The notes beneath the pieces were generated by a model. That model was not told the DNA's origin, ran no database searches, and saw only the letters and a program-made list of their open reading frames with translations. 64,000 nt of DNA. Origin: Bactrocera neohumeralis (taxonomy: Eukaryota > Arthropoda > Insecta > Diptera > Tephritidae). The stretch covers positions 6,663,341-6,727,340 of the forward strand of contig NW_026089624.1 in the NCBI RefSeq assembly GCF_024586455.1, read 5' to 3'. Both the position numbers and the translations under genes were made by a program. Below, piece by piece: positions 23,201 through 33,865 of this stretch; the first letter of the stretch is position 1; the number at the start of each line of letters is the position of its first letter.

Positions 23201-24995
23201 ACTTTGGCAGAGTTGTTATAAAATTATTTTATAATTTTTGGGAGGAAATAGTTAGTTCATTTAAAGTATGTATGTCAATATAAATTGCTTTAATTACTTT
23301 TGAATTTTAATTTAAAACATAGTTTTAAAAATCGATTTCCCATTACTTGTTAAACATATTGTAGCGTTTGTTTGTATGTACATTGATTTTTGATTGATGT
23401 TCGCATGAAATCTGATCAAGGACAGCTGAACGATGTGTTGTGCACATGTGAAATTAGAGATGTTGGCGTCAGTAGCAAGCTCAAGGCAAGAGTGACTTGA
23501 TACGAGACTCTTTATTTTCTTGAAGATTAGATTAGCAGTTTCTAATGCGAAATGTTGGTACTAAATTACTTCAGGGTTTGTTGTTCTCTATAAAATTCAT
23601 ATTATCAAAAATTTATTCGTTTTTTATTGTATATATTATTACAACGTAAGTCGAATTCAATATAAAAATTCGCTTAAAGCTTTGAATAAATATACTTAAG
23701 GCTAGAAGCTATTAGCCTTATAATATTATGTACGATATACAGGATTTTCCAATAGAGATGAAAAGAGTTCTAGGTGTCGTTTCAGCCATTTTTATATGTC
23801 CTGATCAGTATTTTTTTTTCATTGCATTCAGGAATGTTTACAATTTCATCATGGCCAAGCCACGGCAAGACTTTGTTCCTAATCTAAAACTTCTTAATTT
23901 ATTCTTTAAGATAGATCGCAGACACATCGCCACTACGTTTCATGACATCCTGGTAGTCGGAAAGCATTGTTTCACAGACGTTAGCGCGACGCTGTTTTCC
24001 AAAAAAATGTAACGATTTTGGAACCAATCGTGCTTTAACTTTTCTTAGGGCCAAATGACTTTGACTAATTCTTCCGATATTCCAACGATGCCAGTAAGAT
24101 CTCTCAATCAAGAGCCAATTCTTTTATTTCATTGACGTATTGATTATCAGCTGATGTTGATGGCCTTCCTGAGTGTGGTTCGTCGTCAACGCATTCTCGA
24201 CCCTCTTTGAATTATTTGTCCCAATCAAACACACTTGCTCGAGGGAAACAATTATCACCGATGGCCTTTTTCATTCTGAATGTTTTGGCACCTGAAATTC
24301 TATTCCGCACACAAAATTTAAGGAAATTTGTTGAATAATTTTACTCATCGTAAAAATCGTTGAATGCACTTTATGGACATCAGAAAGACAAGGGTATACT
24401 AAACACGAATGAATATTTTGATGTGATATTTGGCACAGATGTCACTGACAGTCATACCAACCAAAAAAAAATTATTCGGCGAATGGGTGTTCACGGAAAA
24501 TTTAAATTAAATAGTTTTACTCTTATTTGGCTCACAGTAGTAGATCGATGATAACCAACTTTTTATGGCCGTAATTGCAAGAAGTTGATCTTGACATATG
24601 GTTCCAACAAGACATAGCTATGTGCACCAATTCTTTCCTTCCCACCTTCTCATTAAATAAAAAAACATTTGAATTTCCCTAACAAATAGTATGTTTTGTT
24701 TTTGAAAATAAGTCGTATCAATGTTATTAGAGAACCCTGTACATATACGAGAATAAAAAATACTATCTACTTCGGGAATAAAACTTCCATAAGGATGAAT
24801 TAAATGTGGTTTGTATTAAACCATTCATTTAAATCTTTCTGAACTCAAAATTAGTTATTTATATTTTTTTAATTAATCAGTATTGCGGATTTTATGTTCT
24901 ACTTTATGTGGATTTCACTTACCTGCTTTTGCAGCATTAATGACTAAAATACAAAATAAGACGGCCTCGAGGAGGCCACGATTAACTGCTCTCAT
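10891..24995 (-). CDS. apolpp: Apolipophorin precursor (apoLpp, apoLII/apoLI), complete 7-exon coding region
   Basis: Coding join on the minus strand: 24923-24995, 21723-21749, 14386-21530, 14076-14296, 11898-14016, 11706-11826, 10891-11213. All six internal introns are GT..AG and phases agree, giving 10,029 nt = 3,342 codons plus stop, close to the usual length of the fly protein. Family knowledge: this is the scaffold protein of lipophorin, the haemolymph particle that carries diacylglycerol, sterols and lipid-linked morphogens; it is made in fat body, secreted and cut into apoLII (N-terminal) and apoLI. Seen: signal peptide (residues 1-24), LPD_N/vitellogenin-type domain beginning near residue 44 (GHLYEYNFDS), dibasic RSRR at residues 698-701, long beta-rich lipid-binding region, von Willebrand D domain at about 2780-2941, and the conserved C-terminus. 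No internal stop or frameshift. Very confident in identity; exon ends were read by eye. Confidence 0.97.
11706..11826 (-). CDS. apolpp: apolpp coding exon 6
   Basis: Residues 3196-3235 plus one base. The acceptor is TTATTTTTCAG|TTCAAA. The open frame runs on to a stop at 11650, but a strong donor (CTAGTCG|GTAAGA) lies at 11706. Splicing there joins KEKLVG in frame to FNSRLIATLDGK, the conserved C-terminal block of fly apolipophorin, so the read-through end is unlikely to be the main form. Confidence 0.88.
11898..14016 (-). CDS. apolpp: apolpp coding exon 5: von Willebrand D domain
   Basis: Residues 2489-3195, from acceptor TTTTTCAG|TAAAAA to donor AATTTG|GTAATA. The first part is a long amphipathic helical region. 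The von Willebrand factor type D module (about residues 2780-2941) starts HGHIADGHQIFTFDG and has GSCKYILTQD and a final GIGKC. The place where mucins and vWF carry CGLCG reads RGLLGN here, so those two cysteines are absent. A cysteine-containing C8-like segment follows the module (ECTEIFS region onward). Confidence 0.94.
14076..14296 (-). CDS. apolpp: apolpp coding exon 4
   Basis: Residues 2416-2488 plus two bases of 2489. The acceptor is TTTTCCTAG|AATGCT and the donor is TGCTG|GTAAGC. It encodes a charged, probably helical stretch beginning NAVESETKKD and ending LKQISEC. It has no ATG-started ORF of its own and is recognised by phase and by splice sites on both sides. The flanking introns are short (89 and 59 bp). 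Confidence 0.9.
14386..21530 (-). CDS. apolpp: apolpp coding exon 3: lipid-transfer domain, furin site and main apoLI region
   Basis: Residues 34-2415, 7,145 nt uninterrupted. It starts after CTCGTTTAG and ends at TTTTTG|GTAAAT. Residues 44-53 (GHLYEYNFDS) open the large lipid transfer protein N-domain, followed by the helical segment (about residues 300-600). The processing site lies in DRSRRSLVDD, with RSRR at 698-701 (genomic 19528-19539). By family knowledge cleavage after this site separates apoLII from apoLI. The remainder is mostly beta-strand-like, charged and polar, as expected for the apoB-like lipid-binding body. Plus-strand open frames inside this exon are antisense shadows. Confidence 0.96.
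21723..21749 (-). CDS. apolpp: apolpp coding exon 2: 27-nt microexon
   Basis: Acceptor TTACAACAG precedes ATATTTGC and the donor is CAAT|GTAAGT. Joined to the G of exon 1 it encodes residues 25-33, reading DICKRGCPQ, with two cysteines five residues apart just after the signal peptide. It ends in phase 1. Removing it would keep the frame, so skipping is possible in principle but is not shown. Confidence 0.9.
22462..23188 (+). mobile_element. RTE-clade LINE, copy B, with inverted 5' part, inside apolpp intron 2
   Basis: Flanked by imperfect 17-bp direct repeats (AAGAGCAAAGGACTCTT at 22462-22478; AAGAGCACAGGGTTCTT at 23172-23188). From 22484 to about 22680 the sequence is the RTE 5' region in the reverse sense (compare plus-strand 7378-7572). 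From about 22681 to 23171 it is the 3' part in the forward sense (LRVFGRKVLQKIYGPLRVGH, EYRIRWND, GHVVRMEESIPAL), ending in a GAA-repeat tail. The middle of the element is missing. The copy is antisense to apolpp and has frameshifts. Confidence 0.85.
23498..23513. repeat. Solo end of the TGATACGAGACTC terminal-repeat family
   Basis: TGATACGAGACTCTTT matches the ends of the small TIR element at 54271-54651. I see no second end nearby in the intron. Confidence 0.45.
23720..24345 (-). mobile_element. Mariner transposase remnant in apolpp intron 2
   Basis: From 24340 downward the minus strand encodes FCVRNRISGAKTFRM, then FPRASVFDWDK and ECVDDEPHSGRPSTSADNQY, then KARLVPKSLHFFGKQRRANV and CETMLSDYQDVMKRS. 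These are the two helix-turn-helix parts and linker of a mariner-type transposase. The catalytic domain is lost after residue group SGDVSAIYLKE. Same transcriptional sense as apolpp. Confidence 0.75.
24346..24922. other. Rest of apolpp intron 2, 5' part
   Basis: AT-rich; the stretch 24360-24720 may belong to the adjacent mariner remnant or another element but I cannot align it to a known protein. Confidence 0.35.
24923..24995 (-). CDS. apolpp: apolpp coding exon 1: start codon and signal peptide
   Basis: ATG at 24995-24993 opens 24 codons reading MRAVNRGLLEAVLFCILVIN then AAKA, a basic n-region, hydrophobic core and small residues before cleavage: a typical secretory signal. The exon ends in phase 1 (one G) at a strong donor, G|GTAAGT. 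Too short for most ORF finders. The start was chosen because it is the only ATG giving a signal peptide that splices in phase to the next exon. Confidence 0.93.
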
Positions 24996-25005
24996 TGTCC
25001 AATCC

Positions 25006-25438
25006 CTACATTTGAAATAAAATCAAATAAGTAGTTACTATTGGCGTGTTTGTAGATACGAATTTTAAAGAAATATTTTAAATTAGCACTTCCTTTTTGC
25101 AATCACTGAAAGTACATATATATATACATATAATAACTTTTGTTTTGAACACTTAACTCTTTTTAGATAACACAATTAATTAATTTGTATTGTTTTAATA
25201 ATTTTTTTAAATATTATTGTTTTAAAGAAAAGCTATTTCACATTGTTTTTTTTTTTTTCATATTAAAAATTACAGCTTAATATTCATTGCTGATCACTAA
25301 AGAACACAAAGCAAACATAATTAACCAAAGATTTAATTGTCGTTCAAAAATGTATTATTTTGCCAACGCGACAAACGGTCACGACATACCGTTTAGATTT
25401 GTACATACTTTCGAAATTAATTTAATTTTAATTTGTAC
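25006..25438 (-). other. 5'-UTR intron of apolpp
   Basis: Donor AAATCAG|GTACAAAT at 25438 and acceptor TTTCAAATGTAG|GGATTGG at 25006. The acceptor leaves a 10-nt leader before the ATG (25005-24996). The first non-coding exon would run from about 25547 to 25439. Inferred from splice signals and the TATA box. Confidence 0.55.
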
Positions 25439-25570
25439 CTGATTTCAATTGTTTTTTCATTCAGAATATTCTAGGTTTTAAACAAACGGAAATTTCAGTG
25501 CGAATAATCCGACCGGCACCGGATGCAACGACAACTTGAAAGTAAATCATAACTTTGCCACTTTGTATCC

Positions 25571-25578
25571 CTTATATA
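25571..25578 (-). promoter_or_regulatory. TATA box of apolpp
   Basis: Minus strand TATATAAG inside TCTATATAAGGGATAC. It lies about 130 bp upstream of a good donor and 576 bp upstream of the start codon in genomic DNA. The start of transcription is expected about 30 bp downstream, near 25547; a weak initiator-like TTCAAGTT lies at 25540-25533. Position relative to the gene supports it; no expression data. Confidence 0.6.
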
Positions 25579-25599
25579 GACTTTCTGCATCGCAAAAAA

Positions 25600-25891
25600 C
25601 ATCTTAATAATAAATTTAAAAAAATACTTCAGTAATTATAATTTTGAAGTTAAAGAATTAGAGCCCAGCGTATATATTAGAGCCGGTGATTGTGTTAGCG
25701 TCTCAATCTGAGAACATTATGATTAATACAAACATTTTTATTTTTGTGTTGATATTTATAAATGTGTTTGTATGTATTACTCACACCAGCATACTTTTTT
25801 ATATGCTTCCCTTACTAGGGGTCAAATCTTAGGGCTGTACTATGACTAGTGGGTGCCTCCCGAGGCGATATGAAATATGACAATGTATGTA
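25600..25891. other. DNA upstream of the apolpp promoter
   Basis: No clear feature. It would contain upstream control sequences for apolpp if these are close to the promoter. Confidence 0.35.
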
Positions 25892-27443
25892 TTAGGTCGG
25901 GTCAAAAAGACGAATATTTTTTTCGCTTAATGAAATCTGAAATATATGTTCTTTAACACCTCTGCGAAAATATTTTTAATCATTAGCTCTTAATTGTAGC
26001 TGGAAAGTTCTCCTTCGAAATTTCTGTCTTTTTCTTATTATCAAATAGAAAAATTGTATCCTGCTTCCAACTACTTGAAAGATATCTCGCTTTATAGATT
26101 TTGTAGGAAATTAAATGCTCTACAAAATAACCTCTAACGAGTTTTTCGTAAACCTAACCGTTTAAAAGATATTAAGGGTTAAAGCTTGATTATTTCAAGG
26201 CAATTTTTTCTATTATGAGTATAAAACAAGAAAAAACATTAACTTCGGTTGCGCCGAAGTTAAATACCCTTCACAGGTGCATTTCTGTTAGTAACTATGT
26301 GTTCAGTTTGTATGGAAGCTATATGCTATAGTAATCCGTTCTGAACAATTTTTTGGAGATTATATTGTTACCTTTAACAGTAATCCATGCCAAATTTCGT
26401 GAAGATACCACGTCAAATGCGAAAGTTTTCCTTACAAGCCCTTGATTCCGATCGTTCATTTTGTATGGCAGCTATATGCTATATTGAGCCGATCTGCACA
26501 ATTTCTTCTGATATTACATTTTTGCTTTAGAAAATAATCTATACTATATTTCATGAATATATCTTGTCAAATGTGAAAGTTTTCCATACAGGAACTTGAT
26601 TCCGATCGTTCAGATTGTATGGCAGCTATATGCTATAGTTAACCGATCTGAACAATTTCTTTGGAAATTTCATTGTTACCTTAGAAAATAATCCATACCA
26701 AATTTCATGAATATATCTTGTCACATGTGAAAGTTTTCCATTAAAGAACTTAATTCCGATCGTTCAGATTGTATGGCATCTATATGCTATAGTTAACCGA
26801 TCTGATCAATTTCTTCGGAAATTACATTGTTACCTTAGAAAATAATATATACCAAATTTCATGAATATATCTTGTCAAATGTGAAAGTTTTCCATACACG
26901 AACTTGAATCCGATCGTTCAGTTTATATGGCAGCTATATGTTATAGTGCTCCGATATCGGCAGTTCCGATAAATGAGCAGCTTCTTGAAGAGAAAATGAC
27001 GTTTGCAAAATTTTAAAACGATATCTTAAAAACTGAGAGACTAGTTCGTATATATACAGACAGACAGACGGACCGACAGACGGACATGGCTAAATCGACT
27101 CAGCTTGACATACTGATCCTTTATAAATATACTTTATAGGGTCTTCGACACTTCCTTCTGGGTGTTACAAACTTCGTGCCAAACTTAATATACCCTGTTC
27201 AGGGTATAAAAAAAAAATATTATATAACGGAAAACTCGTAGTTTTGTAGGAAATTTACTGCTCTACAAATGTGTGAAATCAGGATATGATAATAAAAAAA
27301 AAAATAGAAAACCATAAGACGGAGGACCTTTCCGTTACAATTAAGAGCTTCTATTGGGAGAGATTTTGAGAGGTAGAGGTGTATTAAAATCTATTTTTCA
27401 GAGTACCAAGCGAAAAATATAATAATTTTTTGACCCACTCTAA
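25892..27443. mobile_element. Palindromic (fold-back) MITE, split by a nested repeat
   Basis: Outer ends TTAGGTCGGGTCAAAAAG (25892) and, reversed, TTAGAGTGGGTCAAAAAA (27443). The arms continue to pair inward: AGCTCTTAATTGTAGCTGGA (26006 region) against its complement near 27330-27350, and TCGCTT next to each end. The arms are about 230 bp each. The centre holds the family B repeat (26226-27210), so the MITE itself was about 0.5 kb. TA next to both ends suggests a TA target duplication, but the right side is an AT microsatellite and is ambiguous. Confidence 0.65.
26226..27210 (+). repeat. Structured repeat, family B, copy 1, with about 150-bp tandem units
   Basis: Starts ACAAGAAAAAACATTAAC with hairpin ACTTCGGTTGCGCCGAAGT (26242-26260) and ends with hairpin TATACCCTGTTCAGGGTATA (27189-27208). 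Inside are about four tandem units of about 150 bp, each with ATTCCGATCGTTCAG, TATGGCAGCTATATGCTATA and AATATATCTTGTCA. The layout (end hairpins, internal minisatellite, CAGACAGACGGAC run) matches DINE-1/Helitron-like non-autonomous repeats by inference. Confidence 0.7.
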
Positions 27444-27469
27444 TATATATATATATATATATATATATC
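27443..27469. repeat. (AT)n microsatellite
   Basis: Unbroken AT dinucleotide run at the right edge of the palindromic MITE. Confidence 0.9.
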
Positions 27470-28670
27470 TGAGTAAATGTGTAAAATGAACATAATAACA
27501 TTGCATTGCATATACACACATATGTCATTGCTTCCACTTATACCAAATTAAAGTTAGTGCTTGACTATACAGACACAAGTATTCTTCTATAATCATATCA
27601 TATACATACATATGTAAATTACCCTGCAGTAGAATTGAATAGATATAGAATACTTTATAACTAGTGTAAATTACAAGCCCAACTAGTCAGCCCTCGTTTA
27701 CTACATACAATTGTCAGTTTTCGATCACCTAACCTGTCTGATATCAATTCGAAAAAAGACCAAAATGGTAATAATAAAACAACTAATTTGACAATGGTTC
27801 TATATCTTGAGACTTTTGTGGATTTTTAATTAGAAAGTAGCTTATTTTTGATCAGCTCCACATACATACATGCATATAAATATATAGTACGTTTAAGCAT
27901 CCATGACTTTGTGAAGGAAAAACAAATTTTGCGACAAAATTCTATGTACGCATGTATAAATATGTACTAAAGGTATGTCTTTCGTCACTTACTAATATTT
28001 CATGCTCTCACTATAAAATCTTGAAAAAGTTGAGCACTCATATGTAATACAGGCAGATGCTGTAATATATAAACGAACATCATAACCTTTTTCGGAAATA
28101 CTGTAAATTATAACATCGGAACTTCTTTACACTTATTACCTGATTTTGTTCTCTGTCATGATTGTTTACATATGTACAATTGACGAATTTAACATAAGAC
28201 ATGTTTTCGATACAATTAAGATACGATCGAACTTGGGATGCAATCGAGCGATCTAATACCTATATTGTTAAAAACCAACTGATTTTGCATTTTATTATTT
28301 TTTTTTTTAATTAAAGAAGACACTGTGCCCAATGAGTGGAATAATTTATTTTTAGTAAAAGATTTATTATTATTCTTTTTATTTTACAAATATATAAATT
28401 GTAATACTAAAAACTAATGACGACCATTTTCAGTCCAAAGAATAAGTCTGCGGGATTTGTAAAAAATTGTGTGAAAAGAGTGAGGAGCCTTTTACAAATT
28501 ATAATAATTCCAAAATAATTTGTACAAATCAGCTATCGATGTTGTTTTACAGTATTTCGCGACAATATACGGGTAATTATATGCATGGAAGTAATTTAGC
28601 CGTGGTGAATGGAAATGAAAAACATAATGTGAAAGAATAAAAACTAAAAACTTTTTATATGGATGAAGTT
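27470..28670. other. AT-rich intergenic DNA
   Basis: No gene or repeat end recognised; scattered TACATATG/ATGTATG motifs only. Confidence 0.5.
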
Positions 28671-28672
28671 TA

Positions 28673-29385
28673 CAGGATTTGTCCGGAAAGTAATAGAACT
28701 GAGTCGATGTAAAAAAAAGTTATTGAACCAATCATTACAATATTAAAAACTTTCAAAATAGGCTCCTTCTGCGTAGATGCAGCGCTGTCAGCGCGATTTC
28801 CAAGCATTGAAGGCGTCACGGAAGGCATTCTCAGGAATAGCCTTAAAAGCCGAGGTGCATGCTGCTTGGATCCCCTCTGCCGGAGTGTGCCACTCGGAAG
28901 ATTGCCTCTTTGTCTTGGGATCATACTCGTCACTTGTGATTACGATATTCAAAAATTGGGGGTCAGTGAGCACTTTTGGAACCATCTTCGCGCACACTTT
29001 GCGCATGCTCAAGTGCTTCGTCACAATGTTATGATCCACAGATTTTGATCAATTTAACATCTTGGCAATTAAACGAATACTTAGTCGACGGTCTGAGCTC
29101 AAAACTTTGCGCACACGAGTCACATTATCGCTGTTTGTCGAACTCGCAGGCTCCCAGCACGGGCACACACCACTTCTTAGTAAAGCAACATCCGAGTTTC
29201 ACACAGAATTTAAACGCGTACCTCTGCTCCAATGAACGCTGCATTTTCGGCTTGCACCCCTCACAAAAACACGTCGGGCGAAAATGCTTGGCTTGACTCT
29301 ACAAGTGCTCGGAGCCGCTAGTAACGCTCCGACGTACAGTCGCGGTGGAAGAAAATCAGTCCTACTACTTTCCGGACAAACCCTG
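28673..29385 (-). mobile_element. Mariner-type element, 713 bp, internally deleted, TA target duplication
   Basis: Ends: CAGGATTTGTCCGGAAAGTA at left and the complement of CAGGGTTTGTCCGGAAAGTA at right (one base differs), about 29 bp in total, each next to TA (28671-28672 and 29386-29387). The minus strand holds transposase scraps: N-terminal QRSLEQRYAFKFCVKLG, then KVCAKMVPKVL and VITSDEYDPKTKRQSSEWHT (normal mariner ITGDESWVYGYDPETK...SSQW), and a C-terminal WKSRWQRCIYAEGAYFE. The first catalytic block is damaged, so it is inactive. Confidence 0.85.
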
Positions 29386-29387
29386 TA

Positions 29388-30170
29388 TTTACTATATTTT
29401 TATCGAATGGTTCACTACTACTTCGTATATTTTTGAAAATATAGAAAGGATATGGAAAAGGTGTTTTTCTTCCAGTACATTTTAATGGTAAATGCGTCAA
29501 TGCTCTTATGGAATCGATCATTAAAGGGAACTAGTAATTGAAATAAAATTGATTGGTAGCAATGCATTCCTTGGCAGGATAATTTTGTCCACGAGTTGTA
29601 CAGTACAATATTCGCTTCCAAATTTGTTATATAAGTACATACACATATATTAGATTGTGTAGACTTCTTCTTTATGTATGATTTCGCTTGACATGTAATG
29701 GTACTATATCTCATTGGAAAGCTGAGAAAAATCGTAATGATTAGGCTGGCTTGTTATTTATTTAGTGAAATACATCATTTCGTATACAAAAATGTTTAAA
29801 GAAACTTTTTTAAACGCCGAAATTTTTAAAATTCATAACTCCAAAACTTTTTATATTGAGTCAAAGTAAAAGAAATATGTGTTCAATATTTTGCCTCAAA
29901 CACCACAAATAATGTTTAATGTGAATTTCGGATGGAATGACCCATATATTGTATGTATATTACAATTATAAAAATATTTGAGAATCTTATTAGTTCAATT
30001 AATTTAACGTTTAGAAATTTGCAATTATAATTCCTTTAATTCTTAGAAAAATCTAATTCAACAACCGGTTCATGGTCATTGATTTTTTGACAAATAAAGT
30101 TTTCAAATTACAATTGTAAACACAGGGGCTCATAGAGCAATGGAAATTAAATTTTGAAAAATGTTATTTA
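29388..30170. other. AT-rich intergenic DNA
   Basis: Nothing recognised. Confidence 0.5.
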
Positions 30171-30545
30171 ATTAGGGGTTTCACATAGTCTCATAAAATT
30201 ATAAGTGATAACGATTCGAAAACATAGCGTTCAGAGTTGTATTTGCGTAAACGTATTTTAGATAGTACGCAATCCAACAACAAATTTTTTAACCTAGTAT
30301 AAAAATTTATGATTTTACGACGCTTTATGACACGTTGTGAGTACCCCAAATATGTCGTTTACGGTTTTCACAAGTCTCATAAAGTTATAAGTTATAACGA
30401 TTCGAAACATCTTAATTGTAAATGTGTAAACTCATTTTTGTATGAAATCCAGCAACAATTTTTTTAAGCAAGTGTAAAAATTTATCATTTTACGATTTTT
30501 CGATGCTTCACGACGGGTTGTGAGTACCCCAAATATATTTGTTTT
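30170..30545. repeat. Diverged tandem duplication, unit about 185 bp
   Basis: Two units share TCTCATAAA(A/G)TTATAAGT(G/T)ATA, AACGATTCGAAA, AAAAATTTAT(G/C)ATTTTACGA and TTGTGAGTACCCCAAATAT in the same order, the first at about 30175-30350 and the second at about 30370-30540. No coding potential. Confidence 0.7.
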
Positions 30546-31890
30546 TTTGAAACCATTTCCTATTGATATTTGTACTCTAGCTTAAATAATAAGTGTTTAC
30601 TTATTTATGACACCTGCTAGAATTTGCAATGCGTGTTACAAAATGAAGATATATTTTACTATATTGAAAAGCTTGTCAATATATGAAAAATAATAATATT
30701 TTTTGACAAGTTAGTTTTACCATGCATTTACCATGAGAACTACGGATTACATTTAGGAACAGTGTCAGTCTTGAGTGATCCCCAAAATCGGAGAAAATGA
30801 AGATTTTTAAAAATTAGAAACATTTACGAGGTAATATGAGTATTAGAAATATGTTCAAAGTAAACCCCCTCGCATAAAAAAATTTTGAATCCGCCACTGA
30901 GAAACTTTAACCAATCAATGGTATGTGATACATTTGCAATTCGCTCTTACACCATTGAAGGAAATTTACAGGGTTTACCATTGCCTGCCAAGAGCTAAAT
31001 ATTAGAAAAGGCTTTTTAGTATGGATCGGAAACTGAATTCGGCATCACTACATACTTTGTCATCTAAGCAATTAAGGACCAACAGATTAACCTACTTAAG
31101 GCGTTCAGTATACAATTACGTATTAGTTAACAGCATGCATTTCTAAATAGGTTAAAAGAAACAATTTCCCAGACTACCGGATACCAATGCAGCATATCTT
31201 ATATACAAATATCAGGTAGCGTTTGCATTTAAGTATATATGTATGTATGTACCTAGTTATTACTTAAAATAAGAAAATATAAGTTAAGAAAAATGGAATT
31301 AAGTGATAGATTAATTGTAAATTAATTTGCTTAGTTGCAGACTTTAATTACGGAGGCGGTTCGAATAACAAAATAAGTACATGTATGTATGTATATAATA
31401 AGTCCATATATGCAGATAAGCAAAACAAATGATCTTACGATACCGGAATGCCGCCCTTTCATCTCAGCAACAAGATCAGAATTCTGTTTTATCAACAGAA
31501 AAAATTACAGTTCATAGGTTCCTCATTCGCTTATTTGGTCGTAATAATCGATCGTAGTCTCCGAAGCAGTATCACAAAACCGATACGTTGTCGGTTACAA
31601 AATTGAGCAGAAGTATTCTAATAATGATTTGGGAGGAAACGAAAATCCGTATTTTAATATTACTTGATGGTTTGTTTTAATTCATGAAAAGAATTATGCA
31701 AAGATTACTTTCTTTCAGTTTTATTAACTTCTATGCTCAATTAAGAGGGATGGGTCAACTTAGGGCAAAACTCTTTAATAAGAATAAAATTAGTGTTGAA
31801 CTTGAATTAAAGTCAGGGAAATACCTTAAGATGTAAAACGTAAACCAGAGGATCAGAATCTAAGAAGTTTTATATATATGTACATATATT
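30546..31890. other. AT-rich intergenic DNA
   Basis: No gene recognised. Confidence 0.5.
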
Positions 31891-31894
31891 CTAT

Positions 31895-33265
31895 AGAACT
31901 CATACTTATACTGGCCGATAAATTCTGCATAAGATTTATTAGAGAAACGATAATCATTATATGTAGTATATGGGAGTTGGGTTAGTATCGACCCGATATT
32001 ATCCATTAAATATTATCAGTAAGGTACATACCTCACATACAATCACCAATCATATGGAGCAAAGTCAGCCGGATGTTGAAAAATCCTGGTAATGGTTATA
32101 AGGGGACTAAGTCAAGTTTTCGCTAAAATTTATCCATTTTTTGCGCAAAGATACACTGTCATTTTTAAAATATGCTCTCCCTATTTCATTCAGAAAACTC
32201 AAATATTTGCTGATATATTCAGCATAAAGTCACCTTTAAGTTCGAAAATATTTATATTAGTTATATGGGAGCTCTGGGAAGTATTGGTCTGATTCGGCTA
32301 ATTTTTGGCATACAGACATACATTGTCAGGGAACAATTATCCGCGAAATTCATTTATTTTCGGTCAAAAGACATTCTACTATAGACAAAAGTTAACTATA
32401 GATACTGGGGTCTAAATATTCGGAACCTAGGGTAATGAACAGTTTTAGTTGGACTTGGACAGTTTTTGGTCAAAAGGTGCCATACTTTATGGGAATTATT
32501 TCTGCGAAATTTTATTCCACTATATTAATTATTTCTTAATTTGTGTACTGGAAAGTGAGGTAGGCGTAGCTTTTGTCCGATTTTGCTTATTTTCACACTG
32601 TAACATAGGAATGTTAGAAAAATGATACGTACTAAATTTAGTCGAAATGGATTAGTCGTGTCCCGAGATATGGGATTTCACTTAAAAGTGGGCGCTGCCA
32701 CGCCCATTGTCTAATTTTCACACCAGCTCTCATAAAGCCTAATCATACCATCTCGGTGGTAAAATTAAAGTCCTTGGCGTAATTAGTAATGAATTTATTG
32801 CCGTTTTAGTAGTTTTGAACAGTGCCGTTATATGGGGAGTGATTGGGGTTATCTTCCGATTTCATCCATTTTCACACTGTCGGTAGAAATTTCAATAGTA
32901 TTCGAACTCAGAAAATTTGGTTGTTGTAGATTTAGTGGCTTAGAAGAAATGTACATTAAACTTATTAGACGCAGATGACCCTTGCTACTGCGATCGCCTG
33001 TGCCAAAAATAAATTTTGTATCTTAATTTAGTACTAAGTTATTAAGCACTTTATATAATTTGGAATGATGGTAATTTGTGGGCGTGGCAGTGGTCCGATT
33101 ACGCCCATCTACGAACTCGAAATTTTTTTTGTACTGAAAGTACATACATACCAAGTTTAATCAAGATATTTTAATTTTTACTCAAGTTACAGCTTGCACG
33201 GACGGACAGACAGACAGTCACCCGGATTTCAACTTTTTTCGTCATCCTGATCATTTTTATATATG
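31895..33265 (+). repeat. Structured repeat related to family A, diverged
   Basis: Contains TATGGGAGTTGGGTTAGTAT, ATATGGGAGCTCTGGGAAGT, CCACGCCCAT, GTGGGCGTGGCAGTGG, then GCACGGACGGACAGACAGAC and CCGGATTTCAACTTTTTTCG, the same order of motifs as the 3' half of 8250-9291. The end hairpins are not clear. Confidence 0.6.
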
Positions 33266-33865
33266 GGCCATTCCATCAATTGGCGGCATGGTTTTGTACC
33301 CGTGGTTCTCCGATTTTAACTAAATGTTAGAATATCATAATATAGACCAGAAGAAGAATATCTGTTAACTTTTTAGTGGTCACAGTTTCTCCACTGCTTT
33401 TTGGCGCGCAATTCAAATTCCGATCAAACCAAAAAAATACTATTTCTTTTATTTTTAACGACCAGAAATTTGAGTGAGAAATATTGAAGTTATCCAATTT
33501 TATGTAGAAAAAATCTCAGCTTTCTGATAAATATATGTATTTTAAGACACATGGCCACGCAAAGCTTACCAATCAAAATTTTCAAGTGTTGTGCATATTT
33601 GACAACACTTTGTAGCGGTACTTTTTGAGGTAAAGAAATTTTTTATTTAGAAATAAGTTAGTGACATTTTATTTATCAAAAATATTAAAAGTTGAAAACA
33701 AAACACATTCTACTACAGACAAAATCATTTGAAAGTTAATCAGCTTAACAAATTGAGCTCGAAATATAAGAAACAGACATGCGATGAAAAATATTTTTTA
33801 TTTTTTGTAATTAATTTCATTTACACTATATTAGAAATTAATGTTTTATTTTCTTTCTTTTTTAA
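33266..33865. other. Unassigned AT-rich DNA
   Basis: No gene seen; starts with GGGCCATTCCATCAATTGGCGG, possibly an element edge. Confidence 0.4.

Noticed and set aside
26450..26960. Regular about 150-bp repeats considered as a CRISPR-like array
   Set aside because: Units are wholly repeated without unique spacers and lie in an insect repeat; not CRISPR.
27443..27469. AT run considered as a promoter element or origin
   Set aside because: Plain microsatellite beside a MITE end, no gene near.
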